Source: a bacterium
GTDB lineage: Bacteria; Bacillota; Clostridia; Christensenellales; Aristaeellaceae
Assembly: GCA_004563405.1 (NCBI GenBank)
Contig: SFTH01000003.1
Location: 62,001 to 126,000 of the forward strand
Length of the DNA stretch: 64,000 nt
Direction of reading: 5' to 3'
This document shows positions 15,190 to 23,567 of the stretch, in pieces. Under the pieces are notes generated by a model. It saw nothing but the letters and a program-made list of their open reading frames with translations, was not told the origin of the DNA and searched no databases. Each line of letters opens with the position of its first letter. The stretch's first letter is position 1. A program made the translations under genes and the position numbers.

Positions 15190-17313
15190 TCAGAGCAGCG
15201 GATCCATGCCGAGCACGGGATGGCCCTTCTCGGTCAGGAAGTTCAGGAGTTCCTCGCCGTCGGTGGTGATGGTCTCGTCGGCGATCATGTCGGAGAAGTT
15301 TTCCACGCCGTAGAGTTCGAAGGCGGCCTTGTTGAGCCTGGGCGCAACGTCGTCCTTCAGCTCCTTGGGCATCCAGACGATGCGCTCGATGCCGCCCTCA
15401 GCCTTGGCAAACTTCTTGCTGGCGATGAAGTGGCGGCCGTGGCCCATGAAGCCCGGAGTCTGCACGCCGCCGCCGGTCATGGAGGCCAGTTCGCCGAAGG
15501 TCATGCCCGTGGGGGTCATGCCGGCGTACTCGCGGTTGCAGATGATGAAGCCGTTGGACATGGGCTCGATGCCGCAGATGCACTCGAAGCAGCCGCAGCT
15601 GGTCATGGGATCCTCCAGGATGGAGTAGAGGGTCACAGTCTCCACCGCGCCCTGAGTGGCGGAGGCGACGGCCTCGTTGACGGTCTCATACGCGCCGGTG
15701 CGCTCGTCGGTGCAGCCGGTCTTGGCGATGGGACGGCAGGGTCCGGTGGGATTGAGCTGGTTGGTGGCCTTGGCGTCCAGCCAGGACACCGCGCCGCACA
15801 GGCCCAGGCGCTCCGGGGTGACCACGCAGCAGTGGGCGGGGGCGAAGCTCTGGCAGAGCGTGCAGGTGTAGAAGGTGTCCACGGATTCGTCGGTCATGGT
15901 GGCAAGGCGGTCATCGCGCTCGTTGTAGCGCGGCATGGCCTCCTCCTTTAGGATGCGCTCGGCCTCGGCGGGATCGGTGACCAGCGTGATCTGGCAGCGA
16001 TCTACGACCGCGTCGAACTCGTCCATGATCATCGTGTAGAGCACCTCGCCGAAGTGGGTCAGGCGCAGACCCTTCTCATAGGCCTCCTTGCTCACGCGGA
16101 TGCGGAACTGGTTGCGCTGGCCGGTGTGCATCACGCCCTCCATGTAGTTGAACCAGCTGTGGATGTGGCGCTCGATGACGGATTCAAAGTCCTTCTGCAT
16201 CTTGGCGCCCGCGACCTCGATGTAGGTGGCCAGCGGGTAGTTGCCCTCGGCCGGTTCGGGGCCGGCGATGGTGATCTTATGATCCTCGATCTCGTCCATG
16301 CCGCGCATGGAAACCAGCTCGCAGGTCACGTTCTTGCCGCTGTAGAACTCCACCTGGACGTCCTTCTTGCGGATGATCTCGCCCTCAAAGGCGGAGGCGA
16401 AGGCGACCGGAATGGGCAGCTCCTTGACCTTGATCTTGATGCCGCGCAGCTCCAGGGATTTCTTCACGGTCAGGCTGTGGTCGGTGGAGACCTCCAGCGC
16501 GCCGGGAATGGCCAGATCGCCGATGTCCTGATCCACGATGACCGGGAAGCCCAGGGCGATGGCGCCCGCGCCGGCGGAGACCACGACCTTGTTCAGCGCC
16601 CCGAAGGTGTTTACAAAGGCAGGAACGCGCTCCTTGGTGTACTTGAGCAGAGCCGACAGGTCGCCCGCGGCCACGCCGCCGAAGATCAGCGCCGCGCGGA
16701 TGGCGACGGTGACGACGTGGATGACAGCCGTCACGTCATGGCCCAGCGGCACCACGCGGAACTCCAGACCCATCTTCACGCCGCCCTCGACCGCCTGGTC
16801 GATCACGTCGCCCACCAGGAAGGTCAAAAGGCCCTTGGACTGATAGTCCTTGACGACGTTGCACACGTCGGCGGGATTCTCCGCCTTGCCCAGAACGACA
16901 GCGACGCCGGGAATGTCGCCGGTGACCAGCGGCACGCCCAGGGAGCGGATGACCGGATCGGGAACAAAGCCGATGCCGCCCTCGTTCTCATAGGGGTTCG
17001 CGCCACCCGCAAATTTCAGGCCCTCGATGATCTCCGCGCCCACGGCGGTGGCCAGGCCCGCGTTCAGCGCGTCGCCCAGCTCCGGCTTGTTGGAAATCAG
17101 GCTCTTGAGCACGCCCACGCAGGCGGGAAGGTCGCCCAGCTTGGTTACCTTCACGCCGGTGGCGGCGTAGATGGTCGGGAAGAAATAGGCGGTATCCGGG
17201 AAAGCGATGGGGGCGTCTGCACCGTACTTGGCGATGGCGTCGTTGACTGCGCCTTCGGTGAGTCCGGCGACTGCGTTGGAACCGGCGAAAATCAGATCGG
17301 TTAAAGCGCTCAT
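15190..17313 (-). CDS. acsB: CO dehydrogenase/acetyl-CoA synthase, acetyl-CoA synthase (beta) subunit
   Basis: A 707-residue protein, close to the usual 700-730. It condenses a methyl group, CO and CoA into acetyl-CoA at the Ni-Ni-[4Fe-4S] A-cluster in the cytoplasm. A-cluster ligands are all visible in the C-terminal domain: CTLCQSFAPAHCC, then GLCGA, then CGCFEC with the Cys-Gly-Cys that holds the distal nickel. The N-terminal half contains the CODH-interacting Rossmann-like region. The ATG at 17313 has GGAG at correct spacing; the open frame upstream lacks homology. Odd: it stands alone. No cooS/acsA, acsC, acsD or acsE lies within the window, and the neighbours are surface proteins and DUF4317. 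Confidence 0.95.
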   Translation of the reverse strand: MSALTDLIFAGSNAVAGLTEGAVNDAIAKYGADAPIAFPDTAYFFPTIYAATGVKVTKLGDLPACVGVLKSLISNKPELGDALNAGLATAVGAEIIEGLKFAGGANPYENEGGIGFVPDPVIRSLGVPLVTGDIPGVAVVLGKAENPADVCNVVKDYQSKGLLTFLVGDVIDQAVEGGVKMGLEFRVVPLGHDVTAVIHVVTVAIRAALIFGGVAAGDLSALLKYTKERVPAFVNTFGALNKVVVSAGAGAIALGFPVIVDQDIGDLAIPGALEVSTDHSLTVKKSLELRGIKIKVKELPIPVAFASAFEGEIIRKKDVQVEFYSGKNVTCELVSMRGMDEIEDHKITIAGPEPAEGNYPLATYIEVAGAKMQKDFESVIERHIHSWFNYMEGVMHTGQRNQFRIRVSKEAYEKGLRLTHFGEVLYTMIMDEFDAVVDRCQITLVTDPAEAERILKEEAMPRYNERDDRLATMTDESVDTFYTCTLCQSFAPAHCCVVTPERLGLCGAVSWLDAKATNQLNPTGPCRPIAKTGCTDERTGAYETVNEAVASATQGAVETVTLYSILEDPMTSCGCFECICGIEPMSNGFIICNREYAGMTPTGMTFGELASMTGGGVQTPGFMGHGRHFIASKKFAKAEGGIERIVWMPKELKDDVAPRLNKAAFELYGVENFSDMIADETITTDGEELLNFLTEKGHPVLGMDPLL

Positions 17314-17389
17314 TCTCATTATCTCCTTCGCATTGCAAATTGAACTCTGGATTGAAGTATCCCCCTCCGGGGCATATTTCACATTTAAC

Positions 17390-17418
17390 ATTATATTCCA
17401 ATTGTGGCGAAATTTCAA
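17390..17418 (-). promoter_or_regulatory. sigma-A promoter for acsB
   Basis: On the minus strand TTGAAA (17418-17413), 17-base spacer, TATAAT (17395-17390), giving a leader of about 70 nt. The leader holds a small GC hairpin (CCCC-GGA-GGGG) but nothing like a known riboswitch. The 17419-17729 stretch beyond it shows no gene. Confidence 0.8.
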
Positions 17419-17729
17419 GGCCTGAATCGCCCATAAATGCACAAATGGACGCATTTTATGCTTTTTTTCGCGGCAACGCCAACGCAATGCGCGGGCGGGA
17501 GAGGCGATGCGGTCGGGGCTCCCGCGCCCGCGCAAGCCCGGAGTGGATGGTGATTATGCGGAGGCGCGACCTTCTGCTGTGCTGCGGGCCGAGGCAGCGC
17601 CCTGCGAACCTCCAACGGGAAACGTCGTAGGAGGGGCGAGCGCTTCCGGGTCCGTGCGTCCTCCCGGAAGAAAATGGTCAAAGCGCAACAAAAAGTTCTT
17701 TCGCTTGTCAAAATCCGGGCGCGCAGACG

Positions 17730-17738
17730 TGATATAAT
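17730..17738 (+). promoter_or_regulatory. extended -10 promoter for the DUF4317 gene
   Basis: TG-A-TATAAT at 17730-17738, 40 bp before the ATG. TTGTCA lies too far upstream (22-base spacer), so recognition probably relies on the extended -10. Confidence 0.55.
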
Positions 17739-17778
17739 GAGAAACGGCGTTTGCCAATCCCGAATGACGAGGTAAGCC

Positions 17779-18948
17779 ATGAACAGACAGGATATTTCAG
17801 AAATTCGCCGCAGGCTCAATCCCGATAAAAACAGCATTGACTGCATCCGCGGCTGCTATGTGGATGAAAAGGGAGACATCATCTCTGCGTTCAGCCACTC
17901 ACTTTTGACGCTGCCCCAGGAGGAGGCGGAGAAGTATCTTGCGATCTTCCGGCGCGCGCTCTCCGGGCTGCCGGGCAGAAACCTAGTGGAGATTCCCTTC
18001 CGCCCCGATCAGGTGATGGACGGGGAGGAGCACCGCCTGTTGACTGCGCTCAACAGGACCGCTCTGAAGGTAGATCAGGCGGTGGAGAGGTTCTTTCAGA
18101 AGATCATCGACGCGCTGGAGCTGGAGGGAAACTATCTCATTCTCCTGATGCACGACGCGTACGACGTGCCCTTCCGCGCGAAGGACGAATTCAAGGTGGA
18201 CGACGCCTCGGAGGAGGTGTTTCAGTACATCGTCTGCGCGGTCTGTCCGGTGAAGCAGACGCGTCCGGCGTTGTGCTACTGTGCCGAGGATCGCGGCTTC
18301 CACGACCGGGATCTGGACTGGGTCGTCTCCGTGCCGGAGCTGGGGTTCATGTTCCCTGCCTATGAGGATCGCGCCGCAAACATCTACAGCGCCCTGTACT
18401 TCACCCGGGATGCGGCAGAGAGCCACGATGAGTTCGTGGACGCCGTCTTCGGCAGCAGCGCGCCCATGCCCGCGGCCGCCCAGAAGGAGGCCTTTGAGGC
18501 GCTTCTGGGGGACGCGCTGGAGGAGGATTGCAGCCTCGAGGTGGTGCAGACCGTGCACGAACAGCTCCGGGATCGGATTGAGGAGCGCAAGGGAGACCGC
18601 ACCGCAGAACCGGCCACCGTCTCCAAGCGGGAGGTCAGATCCATACTGGAGTCCTGCGGCGTATCCGACGCGCACGTTGCCGCCTTCGAAGAGAAGTACG
18701 ACGAGGAATTTGGCCCGGCGGTGGATCTCTCCGCCCAGAACATCGTGAATGTGAAGCAGTTTGAGCTGCGCACGCCGGACGTGATGATCCGCGTGAATCC
18801 CGAGCGCAGCGATCTGGTGCAGACCCGCATGATCGATGGCTCCCGCTACATCCTGATCCGTGCCGACGAGGGAGTGGAGGTCAACGGCGTGAACATCTCC
18901 ATTGGCGACCTCGGCGAGGATATTTCCGAAGACGCAGCGCCATTCTGA
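17779..18948 (+). CDS. DUF4317 family protein
   Basis: A 389-residue cytoplasmic protein. The N-terminus MNRQDISEIRRRLNPDKNSI and the following IRGCYVDEKGDIIS are, as I recall, the hallmark of DUF4317, widespread in Lachnospiraceae-like and other gut Clostridia. It has no signal peptide or membrane segment. The C-terminal third holds a helical region (SKREVRSILESCGVSDAHVAAFEEKYDEEFG) and a beta-rich end (ITVNPER-like strands, then GVEVNGVNISIGDLGED). No function is known. The ATG follows GAGGTAAGCC. Transcribed alone. Confidence 0.85.
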   Translation: MNRQDISEIRRRLNPDKNSIDCIRGCYVDEKGDIISAFSHSLLTLPQEEAEKYLAIFRRALSGLPGRNLVEIPFRPDQVMDGEEHRLLTALNRTALKVDQAVERFFQKIIDALELEGNYLILLMHDAYDVPFRAKDEFKVDDASEEVFQYIVCAVCPVKQTRPALCYCAEDRGFHDRDLDWVVSVPELGFMFPAYEDRAANIYSALYFTRDAAESHDEFVDAVFGSSAPMPAAAQKEAFEALLGDALEEDCSLEVVQTVHEQLRDRIEERKGDRTAEPATVSKREVRSILESCGVSDAHVAAFEEKYDEEFGPAVDLSAQNIVNVKQFELRTPDVMIRVNPERSDLVQTRMIDGSRYILIRADEGVEVNGVNISIGDLGEDISEDAAPF

Positions 18949-18971
18949 GGCGAACCGGTGCAAGAATCCAA

Positions 18972-19133
18972 AGCGCCCAGGGGCAACGGACGCCTTGGGC
19001 TCTGCGACAACCGCACCCGCACCCATCAGACGGGCGCGGGTGCGGTTGCACATTTCCATATGCTGAAATTGACTCGAGGCGCAAAGCGCGCGCAGTGGAG
19101 ACGGAATCCGTCTTTGGGCTGTGCGCGCTTTGC
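18972..19133 (+). other. intergenic region with three successive hairpins
   Basis: The 254-bp gap between DUF4317 and the aldo/keto reductase gene holds three inverted repeats: GCCCAGG/CCTTGGGC around 18974-19000; a perfect 12-bp stem 19009-19020 with 19036-19047; and a 15-bp stem with one G-T pair, 19081-19095 with 19119-19133, enclosing a smaller hairpin (AGACGG/CCGTCT). None is followed by a clear T run on either strand. They could end convergent transcripts or form a structured RNA. Confidence 0.55.
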
Positions 19134-19202
19134 ATTGAAACCGATAGCTCCTTCTGCGAGGGGGGAGAAGTGCCGGGAGGCGGGCTGCCGCCCGACGCAG
19201 CT

Positions 19203-20207
19203 TCACTTGGTGATGGTGCCGTCCAGATCCCAGAGATCCTCCCAGTGGGTCGCGCCCGGCCACAGGAACACCTGGCCCTTGACCAGGCGGCAGTTGCGGT
19301 CCAGCGTGGACATGACCTTCATCTCCGCATCGCTCAGGGGATCGGCGGTGACGCAGGCGAGATTGCTGACGTAATTCTTTTCCTTGACGGAGAACGGGAT
19401 CACAATCTGGCCGCGCTGTACGCCCCACTTGAGGCATACGGCGGAGGGATGAATGCCGTGGGCCTGGGCAATCTGCACGACCTCGGGCATCTCCATATCC
19501 GCCACGTCGTCGGGCGTGCGGTCGCGCTCGGGGCGCTTGGGGGAGCCGAGGGGGCAGAAGCCGATCACCTGAATGCCCCGCTGCATGCAGTAATCGAAGA
19601 GCTCCTGCTGCTGGAAACTGGGATGCAGCTCCATTTCGATCATCGCCGGTTGGATGCGGCAGAGCGGCAGCACGGCCTCCAGCTTCGGAATGGTCATGTT
19701 CGACATGCCGATGCGCTTGGTCAGCCCCATATCCACCAGGCGCTCCAGCTGACGCCAGGTCGCCATGAAGCGCTCCACGGTGAAGGGCTTGGAGTCGGGA
19801 TTGCGGCTGTCGCCGTCGCAGCCCGGCGCATGGTAGTTCGGGAAGGGCCAGTGCAGGAAGTAGATGTCAAGGCAGTCCAGGTTCAGATCCTTCAGCGTCC
19901 TGGCGCAGGAGAGCAGGACGTCGCCCCTGCCGTGCATGTCGTTCCAGACCTTGGAAGTGATGAACATTTCATCACGGGTGACGACGCCCTCCTCAAAGAG
20001 GCGGGTAAAGACTTCGCCGATTTCGGCTTCGTTTCCGTAGACGCTTGCGCAGTCGATGAAGCGGTAGCCGTTGCGGATGGCGCCCTCGACTGCGGCGCTT
20101 ACGACGTCGCTCGTGTAGTTGTCAGAGGCGAACGTGCCGATTCCAACGGCGGGAACGAGCGCGCCGTCGGCCAGACGGACCTTTGGCACCAGATTCGGAT
20201 CAACCAT
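19203..20207 (-). CDS. aldo/keto reductase
   Basis: A 334-residue NAD(P)H-dependent reductase. The catalytic tetrad is visible: Asp and Tyr in RFIDCASVYGNEAEIG, Lys in MFITSKVWND, His in IYFLHWPFP. The NADP-binding C-terminal region includes IPFSVKEKNYVSNLA. Start choice: ATG 20207 has GGAG nine bases upstream, and the longer open frame to 20288 includes a probable terminator region. It follows the sugar ABC operon on the same strand but is separated by a hairpin, so may be partly independent. The substrate is probably a sugar or sugar-derived aldehyde or ketone, judged from the neighbours (inference). Confidence 0.9.
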   Translation of the reverse strand: MVDPNLVPKVRLADGALVPAVGIGTFASDNYTSDVVSAAVEGAIRNGYRFIDCASVYGNEAEIGEVFTRLFEEGVVTRDEMFITSKVWNDMHGRGDVLLSCARTLKDLNLDCLDIYFLHWPFPNYHAPGCDGDSRNPDSKPFTVERFMATWRQLERLVDMGLTKRIGMSNMTIPKLEAVLPLCRIQPAMIEMELHPSFQQQELFDYCMQRGIQVIGFCPLGSPKRPERDRTPDDVADMEMPEVVQIAQAHGIHPSAVCLKWGVQRGQIVIPFSVKEKNYVSNLACVTADPLSDAEMKVMSTLDRNCRLVKGQVFLWPGATHWEDLWDLDGTITK

Positions 20208-20269
20208 GGTGAACAGCTCCTTTATGCAATAATTGTCTTCGGATTCGTTCCACAGATCGGATTCCGATA

Positions 20270-20299
20270 CAGAAGAACGGCTGCGCAATCAGCGCAGCC
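20270..20299 (-). terminator. probable terminator after the sugar-binding protein gene
   Basis: A perfect 8-bp stem GGCTGCGC/GCGCAGCC (20279-20299) is followed on the minus strand by GTTCTTCTGT. The T-rich tail is weak, so read-through into the aldo/keto reductase gene is possible. Confidence 0.5.
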
Positions 20300-20371
20300 G
20301 TTTGAAAATCGACGCGGACGTCCGCGGTGTACCTCGTTATCCGCGCTCAAACTGTACCGTCTCGTCAGAGA

Positions 20372-21412
20372 TTAGTTGTACAGGTTGACGGCGATATCCT
20401 CGTCGTTCATGTTCTCAGCGGTGTACCACTGGCAGCCGGTGTCAACGTCGGCAACGGTTTCACCGTTGGCAGCGGCAACGCACAGCTCGACGACGGCAGC
20501 GCCCATCGCGAAGGGAGCCTGAGTGATCGCGCCCAGCATCACGCCATCAGCAACAGCAGCCTTGATCACAGCGCCGGAGTCGAAGCCAGCAGCGATGACG
20601 TCGGTCTCGCCGGTGCCGCAAACCTGCAGGTTCTCGTTGGCGGAGATGATCGCCTCAGCAGAGTGCTGGTTGGAGCCGTAGATGGCGATGGTGTCTTCCT
20701 TGGACAGCAGGGTGTTGCAGTCGATCAGGGACAGCTCGGAGGTAACCTGAGCGGGAACCAGGGTCTCGATGACGACCTTCGCGGCATCGTCGGAGGTGCA
20801 GGTGGCATGCTCGCAGTAGAAGGTGTCGCCTTCCAGCTTCACGGAGCCGCACAGCTCGGCCATCTTGTCGATGAAGCCCAGGCCGCGCAGGGTCACGGAC
20901 TCGGAAACGTTGTCCTGAGCGGACACGCCGATGCGGACGGTGCCTTCAGCAGCCTCGATGCGGCCAGCGATGGCTTCGTAGACCTTCTCAGCGGCCATGG
21001 CGCCAGCGGCGTAGTTGTCGGTGGCAGCATTGGCCAGGATGGAGCCTTCGGGAGCGCCCGGAACACCGGAGTCGAAGCCGATGATCGGGATGCCCTTGCT
21101 CTGAGCGTCAGCGATGGCGTCCAGGCAGGTCTCGGTGGACAGAGCGGCGAGGCCGATGGCGGACGGAGCGGCGTCGATGGCAGCCTTCAGCTGCTCCAGC
21201 TGCTCAGCATACTCGGACTCAGAAGCGGGGCCAACAAAGTTGACGGTCACGCCCAGTTCCTCAGCCTTGGCTTCGGCGCCCTTCTTAACGGCCTGCCAAT
21301 ACTCATGCTGGAAGCCCTTGGAAACGATTTCGATGTGCTCGCCTTCGGCGAAAGCAGCGGTCATGCCGACGACCATCAGCATAGCGAGTACGAGAGCCAG
21401 GATCTTCTTCAT
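20372..21412 (-). CDS. sugar ABC transporter substrate-binding protein (RbsB-like, type 1)
   Basis: A 346-residue secreted binding protein. The signal peptide MKKILALVLAMLMVVGMTAA ends in AFA-E with an A-x-A cleavage pattern and no lipobox cysteine. The mature part has two periplasmic-binding-protein lobes: VSKGFQHEYWQAVKKGAEAKA (first lobe), QLEQLKAAIDAAPSAIGLA, IPIIGFDSG (sugar-binding region), and IAIYGSNQHSAEAI in the second lobe. It would deliver a free sugar such as ribose, galactose or inositol to the adjacent RbsC-like permeases. The gene is the last of the cluster but has its own strong promoter. Absence of a lipobox is unusual for a monoderm. Confidence 0.9.
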   Translation of the reverse strand: MKKILALVLAMLMVVGMTAAFAEGEHIEIVSKGFQHEYWQAVKKGAEAKAEELGVTVNFVGPASESEYAEQLEQLKAAIDAAPSAIGLAALSTETCLDAIADAQSKGIPIIGFDSGVPGAPEGSILANAATDNYAAGAMAAEKVYEAIAGRIEAAEGTVRIGVSAQDNVSESVTLRGLGFIDKMAELCGSVKLEGDTFYCEHATCTSDDAAKVVIETLVPAQVTSELSLIDCNTLLSKEDTIAIYGSNQHSAEAIISANENLQVCGTGETDVIAAGFDSGAVIKAAVADGVMLGAITQAPFAMGAAVVELCVAAANGETVADVDTGCQWYTAENMNDEDIAVNLYN

Positions 21413-21443
21413 TGAGAGTTCCTCCTTGAAAAGTGATTTATGT

Positions 21444-21462
21444 TTACCGCGCCTTGCGGTAA
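21444..21462 (-). promoter_or_regulatory. inverted repeat in the leader of the binding-protein gene
   Basis: A perfect palindromic pair TTACCGC/GCGGTAA with a 5-base centre sits between the promoter and the binding-protein gene. It could be an operator for a LacI-type repressor or an mRNA hairpin; no regulator gene of that family is in the window. Confidence 0.5.
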
Positions 21463-21484
21463 TCATTGTTTGGGTACGGTTAAT

Positions 21485-21513
21485 ATTATACGCGCAATCC
21501 TGTTTCGAGTCAA
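21485..21513 (-). promoter_or_regulatory. sigma-A promoter for the sugar-binding protein gene
   Basis: On the minus strand TTGACT (21513-21508), 17-base spacer, TATAAT (21490-21485), inside the 151-bp gap after the permease genes. This gives the binding protein extra expression, as expected from its stoichiometry. Confidence 0.85.
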
Positions 21514-21563
21514 CTATTTTTAGCGGGAAAACGTGCAAATCATCAACCGAATGTGTAACAAAA

Positions 21564-22565
21564 TTACGATTTCTTGCGGTTCTTGATAACGTCGAACCAG
21601 ATGGCCGCGATCAGGATCACGCCGGTGATGACGTGCTGCCAGTCGCCGGTGAGGCCGATCTTCGGCAGGCCGTTTTTCAGAAGCGCCAGGATCAGAACGC
21701 CGATCATCGAACCGATGATGCTGCCCGAGCCGCCTGTCATGGACGTGCCGCCGATGATTGCGCCGCCGATGGCGTCCAGTTCAAGGCCCAGACCGGACGA
21801 AGCCGTGATGGAGGAGGCGTTGCTCGCGGCAAAGGCGATGCCTGCAATGCCCGCGAACAGGCCGGAGATGACGTAGGCCAGCATCTGATACTTCACGACG
21901 TTCACGCCGGAGAGGCGCGCGGCCTCCTTATTGGAGCCGATGGCGATGATGTAGCGGCCCACGCGGGTCTTGTTCAGGATGATGGACATGATGATGATGG
22001 CGACCAGCACAACGATCAGACCGGTGGGTATGGGCGTTTTTTTGCCGAGGGCATTGGGCATCATGTACTTGAAGATGTTACGGAACCAGCCCTCCTCAGA
22101 GGCGCGGGCTGGCCAGGAGATGGACGCGCCGCCGCAGGCGACCGAGCTGAGACCACGGGTGATGAGCATGGTGCACAGGGTCGCGATGAAGGCGGGCAGG
22201 TTCATGATGGAGACCATCACGCCGTTGAGTGCGCCGAACAGCAGACCCAGTATGAGGGCGACGATCATGCCGACCCAGACCGGGCAGCCGAAGTCCTTGA
22301 CCAGCATGCCGGCGATCATGGCGTAGCAGACCATGCCGGTACCGACGGACAGGTCGTTGCCGCCGGAGATCAGGCAGAAGGTGACGCCGATGGACATGAA
22401 CGCGAAGTAATAGAAGGAGTCAAGCAGCGTGACTATGGTCGTATACTGACGGAATTCCTTGCTCGCGATGCTGAATACCGCAGCCAGCACGATTGCGACA
22501 GCCAGAACAACGATTCGCTGAAGATCAAACTTGCGGGTGCGCCCGCTCTTATTTAATGTTTGCAT
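21564..22565 (-). CDS. sugar ABC transporter permease (RbsC family), second copy
   Basis: A 333-residue integral membrane protein with about eight to ten hydrophobic segments. The RbsC-family signatures are GVTFCLISGGNDLSVG, LFGALNGVMVS, the cytoplasmic loop RVGRYIIAIGSNKEAARLSGV (ATPase-contact region), and AIGGAIIGGTSMTGGSGSI. It is paralogous to the permease just upstream (22592-23554), so the importer probably has a heterodimeric membrane part. The ATG follows GGAGGACAGAAT. It lies 26 bp after the preceding permease stop, in the same operon as the ATPase. Confidence 0.93.
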   Translation of the reverse strand: MQTLNKSGRTRKFDLQRIVVLAVAIVLAAVFSIASKEFRQYTTIVTLLDSFYYFAFMSIGVTFCLISGGNDLSVGTGMVCYAMIAGMLVKDFGCPVWVGMIVALILGLLFGALNGVMVSIMNLPAFIATLCTMLITRGLSSVACGGASISWPARASEEGWFRNIFKYMMPNALGKKTPIPTGLIVVLVAIIIMSIILNKTRVGRYIIAIGSNKEAARLSGVNVVKYQMLAYVISGLFAGIAGIAFAASNASSITASSGLGLELDAIGGAIIGGTSMTGGSGSIIGSMIGVLILALLKNGLPKIGLTGDWQHVITGVILIAAIWFDVIKNRKKS

Positions 22566-22591
22566 ATTCTGTCCTCCTGTTCCTCTAGTTG

Positions 22592-23554
22592 TCACTTTTT
22601 GCGTGCGCGGCTGCGAATGTCCGCGAATACGCACAGCGCCACGATGACGCCGGTGATGATGTACTGCCAGTCGGGGCTGAACTTCATGGCGGTGATGCCG
22701 ACGCGCAGCATGGAGATGATGAAGATGCCGATCAGGCTGCCGGCGATGGAGGCCGTGCCGCCCGCCATGGACGTGCCGCCCATGACGCAGGCCGCGATGG
22801 CGTTGTTGTTGAACACGTCGCCCTGACCGGCCGCGAACTTGGTGATCGCGCCCGCGTACATGATGGCGGCGACGCCGGCCAGCAGGCCGCAGAAGACATA
22901 GGCCAGCGCCTCCCACTTGCGGGTGTCCACGCCGGAGAGGCGAACCGCCTCGCGGTTGGAGCCGATGCAGAGGATGTAGCGGCCGATGCGGGTCTTGTTC
23001 AGCACGATGGAGCAGACGATGGCGGTGACCAGAAGAATGATCAGGCCGACCGGAACGCCGTTGCTCGTTACCAGATTGCGGTACCAGTCGTTTTCAGCGC
23101 CGCTGGAGGGCCAGCTGACGCCGGCGGAGTTGGTCGCCAACAGGCCGATGCCCTTGGCGATGCGCATGGAAGCCATGGAGGAGATGAAGGAGGGGAGCTT
23201 CATGTAGGCGACCATTACGCCGTTGGCAATGCCGAAGGCGAGGCCGACCAGAATGGTGATGAGCAGCGCCGTCCACAGCGGCCAGCCGTGAACCACAAGG
23301 AGCTGTCCACCGACCAGGCCCGAGCAGAACATCACCGGGCCGATGGAGAAGTCGATGCCGCCGGTGGCGATGACGAAGGTGACGCCCAGCGCCAGGAAGC
23401 CCATGAAGTCCACCGTGTTGAGTACGTTGCCCATGTCCAGAGGACGGCCGCTGACCACGGAGAACAGGAAGTACAATAGAACCATGATTACAACCAGCAC
23501 GATGCGGTTGAATCCCAATTTCTTGACAATTGGTAAATTCTTGAATTTTTCCAT
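22592..23554 (-). CDS. sugar ABC transporter permease (RbsC family), first copy
   Basis: A 320-residue integral membrane protein of the same family as the next gene: GVTFVIATGGIDFSIGPV, LAFGIANGVMVAYM, RIGRYILCIGSNREAVRLSGVD (coupling loop) and AACVMGGTSMAGGTASI. Replacement of the usual LS in the S-x-G motif (GGIDFSIG versus GGNDLSVG) and other differences show the two permeases are diverged paralogs, not a recent duplication. It starts 13 bp after the ATPase stop behind GAGGG. Forms the transmembrane pore for the sugar. Confidence 0.93.
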   Translation of the reverse strand: MEKFKNLPIVKKLGFNRIVLVVIMVLLYFLFSVVSGRPLDMGNVLNTVDFMGFLALGVTFVIATGGIDFSIGPVMFCSGLVGGQLLVVHGWPLWTALLITILVGLAFGIANGVMVAYMKLPSFISSMASMRIAKGIGLLATNSAGVSWPSSGAENDWYRNLVTSNGVPVGLIILLVTAIVCSIVLNKTRIGRYILCIGSNREAVRLSGVDTRKWEALAYVFCGLLAGVAAIMYAGAITKFAAGQGDVFNNNAIAACVMGGTSMAGGTASIAGSLIGIFIISMLRVGITAMKFSPDWQYIITGVIVALCVFADIRSRARKK

Positions 23555-23567
23555 AATTACCCTCCTG

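Noticed and set aside
19009..19047. tRNA or riboswitch candidate near 19 kb
   Set aside because: The stems are simple inverted repeats; no cloverleaf, T-loop or known riboswitch core could be matched.
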